Shown here: positions 1-7,977 of the stretch, in pieces
Layout: every line of letters starts with the position of its first letter
How positions within the stretch are numbered: position 1 is the stretch's first letter
From: Thiomargarita sp.
Lineage (GTDB): Bacteria; Pseudomonadota; Gammaproteobacteria; Beggiatoales; Beggiatoaceae
Assembly (NCBI GenBank): GCA_020726335.1
Contig: DYSU01000025.1
Location: 1-35,448 of the forward strand
Direction: 5' to 3'
DNA length: 35,448 bases
Notes under the pieces: model-generated
What the model was told of the DNA's origin: nothing
Database searches by the model: none
What the model saw: the letters and a program-made list of their open reading frames with translations, nothing else
Translations under genes and position numbers: made by a program

Positions 1-1
1 T

Positions 2-868
2 CTAACGTATCAGCTTTAATAAATATTGACCGTAGGCATTTTTGAGCAATGGCGCGGCCAATTGGATCAACTGTTGGTTGTCAATATAGCCCAGCCGCCA
101 TGCAATTTCCTCAGGGCAAGCGATTTTCAAACCTTGACGTTTTTCAATGGTTTGAATGAATTGCGATGCTTCAAGCAGGGAATCATGCGTGCCTGTGTCC
201 AACCACGCCATGCCGCGTCCCATGCGTTGCACGGTTAAACCGCCCGCATCCAAATAATGTCGGTTGACATCGGTGATTTCCAGTTCACCCCGTGCCGAGG
301 GGCGAATGGCTTTGGCGATGTCCACCACTTGCTTGTCATAAAAATACAAGCCCGTGACGGCATAATTGGATTTGGGTTGGGCGGGTTTTTCTGCAATGCT
401 CAAGGCTTGGCCTGTGGATGGGTCAAAATCGACCACGCCATAGCGTTCAGGGTCTTGCACTTGATAGGCAAACACGGTCGCACCATCCGTTTTCGCGCTG
501 GCGGTTTTGAGTTTTTTCGGAAAATCTTCGCCATAAAAAATGTTGTCGCCCAACACCAACGCACAAGCTTGATTTTGAATGAAATGTTCGCCGATCAAAA
601 ACGCTTGCGCCAGCCCATCGGGCGAAGGTTGGGCGGCATATTGCACGTTCAGCCCCCATTGCTGGCCATCACCCAACAGGGTTTGAAAGCGGGGCAGGTC
701 TTGGGGGGTGGAAATCAATAGAATATCGACAATGCCCGCCAACATTAACGTGGTCAAAGGATAATAGACCATGGGTTTGTCATAAATGGGCAACAATTGC
801 TTGGATAAACCATGGGTCAGCGGATATAAACGGCTGCCTGAGCCGCCCGCTAAAATAATGCCTTTCAT
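2..868 (-). CDS. rmlA: Glucose-1-phosphate thymidylyltransferase
   Basis: Joins dTTP and glucose-1-phosphate to give dTDP-glucose, the first step of dTDP-L-rhamnose and related deoxysugar synthesis, in the cytoplasm. The 288-residue protein begins [18 protein letters not shown], the nucleotide-binding loop of sugar nucleotidyltransferases (GGxGxRLxPLT), followed by [17 protein letters not shown], typical of the RmlA/RfbA subgroup. VLGDNIFYG near residue 106 carries the metal-binding Asp. Length matches the family (about 290), and the stop codon lies at the window edge, so the gene is complete. It is the last visible gene of the metW-hemB-rmlA run, 13 bases after hemB, with GGAA before the ATG. 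Other rml genes, if clustered, would lie to the left, outside the window. Confidence 0.95.
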   Translation of the reverse strand: MKGIILAGGSGSRLYPLTHGLSKQLLPIYDKPMVYYPLTTLMLAGIVDILLISTPQDLPRFQTLLGDGQQWGLNVQYAAQPSPDGLAQAFLIGEHFIQNQACALVLGDNIFYGEDFPKKLKTASAKTDGATVFAYQVQDPERYGVVDFDPSTGQALSIAEKPAQPKSNYAVTGLYFYDKQVVDIAKAIRPSARGELEITDVNRHYLDAGGLTVQRMGRGMAWLDTGTHDSLLEASQFIQTIEKRQGLKIACPEEIAWRLGYIDNQQLIQLAAPLLKNAYGQYLLKLIR

Positions 869-881
869 GGGTAAAAATTCC

Positions 882-1886
<1,005 letters not shown>

Positions 1887-2492
1887 CTAAGCTTTGGTCA
1901 CTTGGTACAACGCAATCTCGCCCAATAAATTCGGCCACCAACGGGTGCGCCAGTTTTGTTGATGGGCATGGTCAACCACTGCGCGTTGTAAAATTTTGAT
2001 GTTGTGCTGGCGACAGAGTTTTTCAAAATCTTTGATGGTGCATAAATGAATGTTGGGGGTGTTATACCATTGATGGCACAATACTCGGGATACGGGCATA
2101 TAGCCACCAAAGCCGATGTTGACCCGCGCCTGCCAATGGCCAAAATTGGGAAAGGTGACAATGCCTTGTTTACCCACGCGCACCATGTCCAGCAGGATTT
2201 TTAATGGGTTTTGCATGGCCTGTAAGGTTTGGGTCATGATGACATAATCAAAGCTGTTGTCAGCAAAATCGGCCAAACCTTGGTCTAAATCGGCTTGAAT
2301 CACATTGACTTTGGCTTGCAAACAAGCGAATAAATTGGCGGCATCAATTTCCAATCCATAGCCTGTCGCTTGACATTGCCGTTGTAAATATGCCAACAAC
2401 GCCCCTTTGCCACAACCCAAATCCAACACATGGGATTGCGGTTTTATCCATTGGCTGATCAATTGTAAATCGGTGCGCAGGGGTTGATTCAT
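1887..2492 (-). CDS. metW: MetW-like SAM-dependent methyltransferase
   Basis: MetW is a small class I SAM-binding protein that in many proteobacteria works with the homoserine acyltransferase MetX. The 201-residue protein has motif I as VLDLGCGKGALLAYL (about 23-37), then DYVIMTQTLQAM and a GIVTFPNFGHWQAR segment characteristic of MetW. In many genomes metX lies directly upstream of metW. Here the upstream side (2493-2849) has no gene on this strand, so metW stands first in an operon with hemB and rmlA. The ATG at 2492 has no strong Shine-Dalgarno sequence close by. Family assignment is firm; its partner cannot be seen from this window. Confidence 0.9.
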   Translation of the reverse strand: MNQPLRTDLQLISQWIKPQSHVLDLGCGKGALLAYLQRQCQATGYGLEIDAANLFACLQAKVNVIQADLDQGLADFADNSFDYVIMTQTLQAMQNPLKILLDMVRVGKQGIVTFPNFGHWQARVNIGFGGYMPVSRVLCHQWYNTPNIHLCTIKDFEKLCRQHNIKILQRAVVDHAHQQNWRTRWWPNLLGEIALYQVTKA

Positions 2493-2704
2493 ATTACATT
2501 ATTTTCCATTTATCAGTGATTACGCAAAATTTTAGGCGCAACGTCGCCACTTTTTGACCTTGGCATAGTAGCTTTTGCGTTTTGAAAAATAAAGGGTTAA
2601 TTTTGGCTTTATGTGGCAATAAGATATCGTAATATTTGGAACAGAGAGAGATTTGCTATACTCCACCGATGTATGCTGGTTTTGGTGCTGAAAAATCATG
2701 GTTT

Positions 2705-2716
2705 TTGGCGTGCCAA
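2705..2716. repeat. Short palindrome TTGGC-GT-GCCAA
   Basis: A perfect 5+2+5 palindrome (TTGGCGTGCCAA) lies just upstream of the larger inverted repeat and the tusA promoter. It could be a regulator half of the same control region. Palindromes this short also occur by chance. Confidence 0.35.
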
Positions 2717-2719
2717 GTC

Positions 2720-2741
2720 AATATAAGTCAAATCTTATATT
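2720..2741. promoter_or_regulatory. Candidate operator: inverted repeat AATATAAG-N6-CTTATATT
   Basis: Perfect 8-base arms, AATATAAG at 2720-2727 and CTTATATT at 2734-2741, are separated by six bases. The right arm overlaps the proposed -35 hexamer TTGTGC (2740-2745) of the tusA promoter, a position where a bound repressor would block RNA polymerase. ArsR-family sulfur-responsive repressors use AT-rich palindromes of comparable size, so a sulfide- or persulfide-sensing regulator is a possible ligand. That identity is inference only. Confidence 0.45.
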
Positions 2742-2768
2742 GTGCAGATAAAAAGAGTGCGCTATCCT
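2740..2768 (+). promoter_or_regulatory. Candidate sigma-70 promoter of tusA-dsrE2
   Basis: TTGTGC (2740-2745), 17 bases, then TATCCT (2763-2768). Each hexamer matches the consensus at four of six positions and the spacing is optimal. It would give an RNA starting near 2775, with a leader of about 75 bases before tusA. The inverted repeat at 2720-2741 overlaps its -35 box. Confidence 0.45.
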
Positions 2769-2849
2769 GTGACTTTTGGTTTTTGCCCGTCATCAGACGG
2801 TCAAAACATCAGTTGAGTGTCCCAACATTAACGAAGAGGTTAGAAAAAT

Positions 2850-3080
2850 ATGGCTGATTTTGACAGCGAATTAGACGCAAGCGGTTTGAATTGCCCTTTA
2901 CCCATTTTAAAAGCGAAAAAAGCATTACAAGGGTTGGCATCGGGTCAAGTATTGAAAATCATCGCAACTGACCCCGGTTCTGTTAAAGATTTTGATTCCT
3001 TTGCTAAACAAACAGGCAATATATTGCTGTCTTCGGGCGAAGAAGGTGGTAAATTTATCTTTTTTATGCGCAAAGCCTAG
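2850..3080 (+). CDS. tusA: TusA-family sulfur carrier protein
   Basis: Small cytoplasmic persulfide carrier of the TusA/SirA/YeeD family. The 76-residue protein shows the family motif GLNCPLPILKAKKAL, with the sulfur-binding Cys at residue 15 in CPLP. It ends with the GKFIFFMRK beta-strand typical of the fold. An AGAGG Shine-Dalgarno (about 2835) supports the ATG at 2850. It is followed after 74 bases by dsrE2. TusA with DsrE proteins is known in sulfur oxidisers, where they pass persulfide sulfur toward the Dsr or sHdr oxidation systems. In other bacteria TusA serves tRNA thiolation or molybdenum cofactor synthesis. The dsrE2 neighbour favours the dissimilatory role here. Confidence 0.92.
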   Translation: MADFDSELDASGLNCPLPILKAKKALQGLASGQVLKIIATDPGSVKDFDSFAKQTGNILLSSGEEGGKFIFFMRKA

Positions 3081-3093
3081 AACTTTGGCAGAT

Positions 3094-3123
3094 AAAACAG
3101 TCAAGGACAACTGGGCTGTTTTT
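3094..3123 (+). terminator. Possible attenuator hairpin between tusA and dsrE2
   Basis: AAAACAG (3094-3100) pairs with CTGTTTT (3116-3122), and the second arm runs into five Ts. The loop is large (15 bases) and the stem AT-rich, so the structure is weak. It might lower the level of dsrE2 relative to tusA rather than stop transcription. Confidence 0.35.
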
Positions 3124-3154
3124 CAGTGATTGTTAATCAATACATGAGGTTATA

Positions 3155-3622
3155 ATGGAAGGAAAAAAACTGGCGATTATTGCCACCAAAGGTACGCTGG
3201 ATTGGGCTTATCCCCCTTTTATTTTAGGGTCTACCGCCGCAGCATTGGGCTATGAAGTACAAATTTTCTTTACTTTCTATGGCTTAGAATTGTTGAAAAA
3301 GAAAATGGACTTAAAAGTCACCTCTTTGGGCAATCCTGCGATGCCCATGCCCATGCCTGTGCCTGTGTTGATGCAAGCCTTGCCCGGTATGCAAAGCATG
3401 ATGACATCAATGATGAAAAAGAAAATGAAAGCCAAAGGCGTGGCCAGCGTGGAAGAACTGCGTGAATTATGTCAAGAAGCCGATGTGGGTATGATTGCTT
3501 GTCAAATGACCGTCGATTTATTTGACTACAGCCCCGATGACATGATTGATGGTGTTGAATACGCAGGGGCGGCGGCATTTTTTGAATTTGCAGGTAATGC
3601 CGATATTTGCATGTACATCTAA
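3155..3622 (+). CDS. dsrE2: DsrE2-like sulfurtransferase (DsrE/DsrF/DsrH-like family)
   Basis: A 155-residue DsrE/F-like protein, probably a persulfide relay partner of the adjacent TusA. The start reads KKLAIIATKGTLDWAYPPFIL with the Rossmann-like TKG/T turn of the family. Residues 37-47 (QIFFTFYGLEL) match the second strand region, and GMIACQMTVDLF places the likely active Cys at 116. C106 and C152 are further cysteines. A Met/Pro/Lys-rich segment (about 61-93, including MPMPMPVPV and MMTSMMKKKMK) separates the two halves and is typical of the DsrE2 branch, though the proline run is long. GAGG six bases before ATG supports the start. A strong terminator follows at 3629. Exact subfamily (DsrE2A or DsrE2B) is not settled. 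Confidence 0.85.
   Translation: MEGKKLAIIATKGTLDWAYPPFILGSTAAALGYEVQIFFTFYGLELLKKKMDLKVTSLGNPAMPMPMPVPVLMQALPGMQSMMTSMMKKKMKAKGVASVEELRELCQEADVGMIACQMTVDLFDYSPDDMIDGVEYAGAAAFFEFAGNADICMYI
3341..3366 (+). repeat. Hexanucleotide repeat within dsrE2
   Basis: ATGCCC ATGCCC ATGCCT GTGCCT, followed by GT, encodes the M-P-M-P-M-P-V-P-V stretch. Six-base units keep the reading frame whatever their number, so length changes here would add or remove Met-Pro pairs without breaking the gene. Confidence 0.6.
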
Positions 3623-3628
3623 TTTCAG

Positions 3629-3660
3629 TACAGAAGTCAGCCACTGGCTTCTGTATTTTC
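3629..3660 (+). terminator. Intrinsic terminator after dsrE2
   Basis: TACAGAAG (3629-3636) pairs with CTTCTGTA (3648-3655). Inner CAG/CTG bases extend the stem, and TATTTTCC follows. It lies seven bases after the dsrE2 stop. It also sits just after the stop of the small minus-strand gene at 3662, so it may act on both strands. Confidence 0.75.
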
Positions 3661-3661
3661 C

Positions 3662-3823
3662 TTATCTCACCTTCTCATACCCACCGTCATTAAAGACTTT
3701 TCCTTTCTCCATAACAAGGCTTCCTTGGGTTTCAAACTGCATCATAACGTTGCTATAATCGGGTTGCGGTGTTGGCTTATCTGGATGTAGAATGGTTTTG
3801 ATGCTATTATGTGTTTTCACCAT
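3662..3823 (-). CDS. Small hypothetical protein (53 aa)
   Basis: Not recognised. A complete 53-codon frame starts at ATG 3823, preceded by AAGGTG five bases upstream, a good Shine-Dalgarno sequence. It begins MVKTHNSIKTILHPDKPTPQ and ends NDGGYEKVR. The composition is protein-like: soluble and charged, with no membrane segment, no cysteine and a Pro/Lys turn near residues 15-22. It is divergent from the nuclease gene, whose likely start is 3871, with only 47 bases between, and it ends against the dsrE2 terminator. Two perfect TATAAT boxes lie on the plus strand, at 3754 inside it and at 3834 in the gap. It could be a partner or antidote of the nuclease, or an unrelated orphan. No homology claim is made. 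Confidence 0.5.
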   Translation of the reverse strand: MVKTHNSIKTILHPDKPTPQPDYSNVMMQFETQGSLVMEKGKVFNDGGYEKVR

Positions 3824-3870
3824 TTAAGCACCTTATAATATTTTTTAGGCTAATTAAAGGGTTATGCTTT

Positions 3871-4860
3871 ATGGCATTGTTGTTTTGTAAAAAATGTGGT
3901 CATTTATATGAAGTAGATAATAAATATCTTGATAAATTAGTTAAATGTCCGCAATGTGCTTTTGTCGTCAGGATCTATGATACTGTTTATTTTTTAAAAA
4001 AAATTATAGACAAATACCGAGAACAACAAAAAATTTTACAACAATTACAAAAAACACCCACAAAACAACCCGCACCATTAACCGATATACAAAAAAGAAT
4101 TGGAAGCAGCCAATTGCACAATACCACCGTTTTAACCCAACAAACACAATACGCCCCTGTTTTGGATTGGTTTAAACAAAAAAATATCAACGTGCAAATC
4201 AATCAAAACGCGCTGGATACCACAGGTTTTTTTGATGAAATCGCGTTGCACTTAGGCAATCAATACAAGTTGCTGGGCGAAATCATTGATAAAATCAAAT
4301 ACGCCCAAAGCAAAAGTTATACAGATGTCAGATTGACATTGGATAAAAAAAGCCAAAAAGAAATCGCAACCATCACACAATTTTGTCGTTTATTATATGA
4401 ATATTCTTTTGTCGCCAAATATTTTTACCAGAATAAAGAAAAAATCATCCGCTTAAAATTGCAAACAGCCGCCAAAATAGTCAAATTTTTTAACGGGGAA
4501 TGGATGGAATGGTTTGTTTTTATTCAATTATTGACTTATTGCCAACAAAAAGGCTTGCCTTATTCTATTTTACGCAATTTAATCGTTCAATTTCCCAATA
4601 AAGATTCACACGAATTGGACATTTTTTGCTTGCTTGACAACCGCATTGCTGTTTGTATTGAATGCAAATCAGGTGAATTTCGACATGACATTAAAAAATA
4701 TTCCAATTTACGCAAGCGATTGGGTTTGGATGAACGAAATTTTTTTCTCTGCGTTCTCGGCCTCAATCAGAAACAAACAGAAGGCATGACCAGCATGTAT
4801 GACTTTATTTTTGTCAATGAACAAAATTTTCTTCTGCCAATCACCCTTTTATTGGGATAA
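3871..4860 (+). CDS. Zinc-ribbon PD-(D/E)XK nuclease-like protein (Card1/DUF1887-type C-terminus)
   Basis: A 329-residue protein of unknown role. An N-terminal zinc ribbon has C6-x2-C9 and C26-x2-C29, of the MJ0042/zinc_ribbon_4 style. A charged, Gln-rich helical linker (about 40-95) follows, then a helical middle. The C-terminal part looks like a restriction-endonuclease fold: E213 in FFNGEWMEWF, D250 in SHELDIFCLL and E264/K266 in VCIECKSGEF give the E...D...ExK pattern seen in Card1/Can2 and DUF1887 proteins. No CARF sensor is present. Start 3871 is preferred over GTG 3811 because the ribbon begins there and AAAGG lies upstream. The gene is AT-rich (14 G+C in the 60 bases from 4381, against 33 in the 60 bases from 5581 in alaS), suggesting acquisition by transfer. 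Substrate (DNA or RNA) is unknown. Confidence 0.7.
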   Translation: MALLFCKKCGHLYEVDNKYLDKLVKCPQCAFVVRIYDTVYFLKKIIDKYREQQKILQQLQKTPTKQPAPLTDIQKRIGSSQLHNTTVLTQQTQYAPVLDWFKQKNINVQINQNALDTTGFFDEIALHLGNQYKLLGEIIDKIKYAQSKSYTDVRLTLDKKSQKEIATITQFCRLLYEYSFVAKYFYQNKEKIIRLKLQTAAKIVKFFNGEWMEWFVFIQLLTYCQQKGLPYSILRNLIVQFPNKDSHELDIFCLLDNRIAVCIECKSGEFRHDIKKYSNLRKRLGLDERNFFLCVLGLNQKQTEGMTSMYDFIFVNEQNFLLPITLLLG

Positions 4861-4885
4861 AATAACCGCATAGGATCAAATTCAT

Positions 4886-5346
4886 ATGATAATGTTGGAC
4901 AAAAAAAGTCATTGGGAAAAAGTCTATCAAGACAAATCACCGTTGGATGTCAGTTGGTTTCAAGCCAAACCTGAATTATCCTTAAACCTGATTCACGAAA
5001 CAGGCTTGCCCTGTGATGCGCCGTTGATTGATGTCGGCGGTGGGGCTTCTACGCTGGTGGATTGCCTGTTGGCCGCGCATTACACCCATTTATCGGTTTT
5101 GGATATTTCTGCCCGCGCATTGGCTTATGCACAAAAAAGATTGCAACAACAAGCAGATAACGTGCAATGGTATGCCCAAGCGGGGCGCAACAATGCAGTG
5201 GTCTGAATGTGGTGCAATATGATGCCGAAAAATTAAGCCACACGCTGGGACATGATTTTGAATGGCTGGCGCAACACGATGAAACCCATTTAACCCCAGC
5301 CAAAAAAACACAAAAATTCAGTTATTTTCGTTTCATGCGAAAGTAA
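4886..5346 (+). pseudogene. SAM-dependent methyltransferase pseudogene with internal deletion
   Basis: The 5' part (4886-about 5176) encodes SHWEKVYQDKSPLDVSWFQ, then the SAM-binding motif LIDVGGGASTLVD (about 47-59) and VLDISARALAYAQ. This frame stops at 5206. The 3' part continues in the +2 frame from about 5173 to the TAA at 5344-5346 and reads CPSGAQQCSGLNVVQYDAEK followed by the expected C-terminus ending FSYFRFMRK. In this family the N- and C-terminal parts are joined by a middle of roughly 50 residues (the DLWHDRAVFHFL region), which is absent. One out-of-frame deletion at about 5171-5180 explains both the missing middle and the frame change. The product would lack the catalytic half, so the gene is probably dead. 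alaS starts 15 bases later. Confidence 0.85.
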
Positions 5347-5361
5347 AAAAGCGAGCAACCC

Positions 5362-7977
5362 ATGACACAGCCAACCCCCAAAACCAGTGCGCAACTGCGC
5401 CAAGCCTTTTTAGATTTTTTTGCCCACCACCAACACGCCGTGGTCAACAGTTCGCCCTTGGTGCCTGACAACGACCCCACTTTATTGTTCACCAACGCAG
5501 GCATGGTGCAATTCAAAGACGTGTTTTTAGGCTTAGACACCCGCGCCTACAGCTGTGCCACCAGTTGTCAACGTTGTGTGCGTGCAGGTGGCAAACACAA
5601 TGATTTAGAAAACGTCGGCTACACGGCGCGCCACCACACTTTTTTTGAAATGCTGGGCAATTTCAGTTTTGGCGATTACTTCAAACGCGAAGCGATTCAA
5701 TTGGCATGGCAGTTTTTAACCGACGTGTTGCGCTTGCCACCTGAAAAACTGTGGATCACGGTTTACGAACAAGACAGCGAAGCGGCCAATATTTGGCTCA
5801 ATGAACTGAAAATCTCACCCCAACGCTTTTCGTATTGCGGCGAAAAAGACAACTTTTGGTCAATGGGCGACACAGGCCCTTGCGGCCCTTGCAGTGAAAT
5901 TTTTTATGACCACGGCGCAGAAGTCGCGGGCGGGCCACCCAACAGCCCCGATGCCGATGGCGACCGTTATGTGGAAATTTGGAATTTAGTCTTCATGCAA
6001 TTTAACCGCGATGCAGCGGGCAAACTCACGCCCTTGCCCAAGCCTTCGGTGGACACAGGCATGGGCTTGGAACGTTTGGCCGCCGTGATGCAAGGGGTAC
6101 ACAGCAACTATGCCATTGATTTATTTCAAGCTTTGATTCAAGCAACGGCCAAAGCCACCGACACCCGTGATTTAAACCATGCGTCGTTGCGCGTGATTGC
6201 CGACCACATTCGCGCCGCCGCGTTTTTGGTGGTCGATGGCGTGATTCCTGCCAACGAAGGGCGCGGTTATGTGTTGCGCCGCATTGTGCGCCGTGCGTTG
6301 CGCCATGGCCACCAATTGGGCGTGAAACAGCCGTTTTTTGCGGATTTGGTCAAGGCCTTGGATGAACAAATGGGGTCGGCTTACCCCGAATTGCGCGACA
6401 ACCAAGCGATGGTCAAACAAGTGTTGTTGCAAGAGGAAAAACGCTTTGCCGAAACCTTGGAACACGGCATGGTGTTGTTGCAACAAGCCATGACCGAATT
6501 GGATGGCTCACAAATTTCAGGCGATGTGCTGTTCAAACTGTACGACACCTACGGCTTTCCTGTCGATTTGACCGCCGACATCGCCCGCGAACAGGGCTTA
6601 AGCGTTGATTTGGCAGGCTTTGACCAAGCCATGCAACAACAGCGCAAACGCGCCCGCGCCGCCAGCCAATTTACCGCCGCTTGGGACAACGGTACACAGG
6701 CGATGGCCTACCGCAGTCAATTCATCGGTTATGACCACTTGAGCGGCGAAACGCAAATTCTCGTGCTGTTTTATCAAGGTCATGCGGTGGCGCAACTCAA
6801 CCAAGGCCAACACGGGCAAATCATTTTAGAGCAAACACCGTTTTATGCCGAATCGGGCGGGCAAATGGGTGACCAAGGTCAAATACAGCAAGGCGACGCG
6901 CTGTTTGTGATTGAAGACACCCAAAAAGCAGGCGATGCGGTGATACACAGTGGCCGAGTGGTGCGCGGTATCATCAATGACAGCGAAGCGGTCATGACCC
7001 AAGTCGATGGCGACAGCCGTCAAGCCACGGCGCGCAACCATTCAGCCACCCATTTACTGCACGCCGCGTTACGCCAGCATTTGGGCAAACACGTCAAACA
7101 AAAAGGTTCACAGGTCAGCGCGCAACGCCTGCGGTTTGATTTCAGCCATTTTGAGCCGATAAAATATGAGCCATTACAAGCGATTGAGCGCGAAATCAAC
7201 CAACAGATTTTGGCTTGCACCGCAGTGAAAACCATCCTCATGCCTTTAGAGCAGGCCAAAGCCAGCGGCGCGATGGCGTTGTTTGGCGAGAAATATGCGC
7301 ACGATGTGCGGGTTTTGACCATGGGCAATGATTCAGTCGAATTGTGCGGCGGCACACATGTGAAAAACATCGGTGAAATCGGTTTGTGTAAAATCATCAG
7401 TGAAACAGGCGTGGCCGCGGGTGTGCGGCGAATTGAAGCGATTACAGGCAAAGCGGCGTTGGCTTGGTTGAACCAAAATGAACAGCAATTGAATAACTTG
7501 GCGGATTTATTCAAAACTGAACGGCAGAATTTAACCAGCAAAGCCGAACAATTGTTGCGCCAAATCCGCGACCACGAAAAAGAACTGCACCGCTTGCAAA
7601 GCAAACTGGCCGCCAGCCAAGGCGATGATTTGGCCATGCAAGCGATTGATATTCAAGGTATTAAAGTGTTGGCCGTTCAATTGGACGGTGCGGACAATAA
7701 ACGTTTGCGCGATACTTTAGACCGCATGAAAAATAAACTAAAATCAGCGGCGATTGTATTGGCCGCCGTTGACGGCGATAAAATCAGCTTGGTGGCGGGC
7801 GTGACTTCAGCGGAAACTGAAAAAATCAAAGCGGGTGCGTTGGTCAATCATGTGGCGCAACAAGTGGGCGGCAAAGGGGGTGGTCGTCCCGACATGGCGC
7901 AAGCGGGCGGCAATCAACCCGCGCATTTGGCTGCCGCTTTAGCCAGCGTTAAAACATGGGTGGCGGCACAGTTTTAA
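5362..7977 (+). CDS. alaS: Alanyl-tRNA synthetase
   Basis: Class II aminoacyl-tRNA synthetase that charges tRNA-Ala and edits Ser/Gly mischarging. The 871-residue length is typical. The N-terminal catalytic domain has [20 protein letters not shown] (motif 1 region), [20 protein letters not shown] and the [11 protein letters not shown] loop. The editing domain has the zinc-binding pairs H560-SAT-H564 ([13 protein letters not shown]) and C662-GGT-H666 (ELCGGTHV). The C-terminal C-Ala domain (about 750-871) holds a glycine-rich [15 protein letters not shown] signature. A weak GCGAG purine stretch precedes the ATG. The 3' end may overlap the following glycosyltransferase frame by 22 bases. A promoter was not identified; it would lie inside the methyltransferase remnant. 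Confidence 0.98.
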   Translation: MTQPTPKTSAQLRQAFLDFFAHHQHAVVNSSPLVPDNDPTLLFTNAGMVQFKDVFLGLDTRAYSCATSCQRCVRAGGKHNDLENVGYTARHHTFFEMLGNFSFGDYFKREAIQLAWQFLTDVLRLPPEKLWITVYEQDSEAANIWLNELKISPQRFSYCGEKDNFWSMGDTGPCGPCSEIFYDHGAEVAGGPPNSPDADGDRYVEIWNLVFMQFNRDAAGKLTPLPKPSVDTGMGLERLAAVMQGVHSNYAIDLFQALIQATAKATDTRDLNHASLRVIADHIRAAAFLVVDGVIPANEGRGYVLRRIVRRALRHGHQLGVKQPFFADLVKALDEQMGSAYPELRDNQAMVKQVLLQEEKRFAETLEHGMVLLQQAMTELDGSQISGDVLFKLYDTYGFPVDLTADIAREQGLSVDLAGFDQAMQQQRKRARAASQFTAAWDNGTQAMAYRSQFIGYDHLSGETQILVLFYQGHAVAQLNQGQHGQIILEQTPFYAESGGQMGDQGQIQQGDALFVIEDTQKAGDAVIHSGRVVRGIINDSEAVMTQVDGDSRQATARNHSATHLLHAALRQHLGKHVKQKGSQVSAQRLRFDFSHFEPIKYEPLQAIEREINQQILACTAVKTILMPLEQAKASGAMALFGEKYAHDVRVLTMGNDSVELCGGTHVKNIGEIGLCKIISETGVAAGVRRIEAITGKAALAWLNQNEQQLNNLADLFKTERQNLTSKAEQLLRQIRDHEKELHRLQSKLAASQGDDLAMQAIDIQGIKVLAVQLDGADNKRLRDTLDRMKNKLKSAAIVLAAVDGDKISLVAGVTSAETEKIKAGALVNHVAQQVGGKGGGRPDMAQAGGNQPAHLAAALASVKTWVAAQF

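Larger units (their letters stand above)
2493..2849. other. Divergent intergenic region between metW and tusA
   Basis: This 357-base AT-rich stretch separates the divergent metW and tusA genes. It holds two inverted repeats (2705-2716 and 2720-2741) and a good candidate promoter at 2740-2768 facing tusA. A second candidate is an extended -10, TGC-TATACT, at 2654-2662, with a poorly spaced TTGGAA at 2636. No coding frame here looks real: a 73-codon plus-strand frame (2636-2857) begins at TTG, has no recognisable composition and overlaps the tusA start. No convincing metW promoter was found on the minus strand. Confidence 0.6.

Noticed and set aside
2636-2857. A 73-codon plus-strand frame before tusA
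   Set aside because: It begins at TTG, overlaps the tusA start, has no ribosome site and covers the promoter and inverted repeats. It reads like non-coding sequence.
3811-3870. A GTG start adding 20 residues to the nuclease
   Set aside because: The extra segment is hydrophobic and overlaps the small divergent gene. The zinc ribbon begins directly after the ATG at 3871, which has AAAGG upstream.
7020-7637. A 205-codon minus-strand frame inside alaS
   Set aside because: It is fully antisense to the conserved editing and C-terminal regions of alaS and shows no family pattern.
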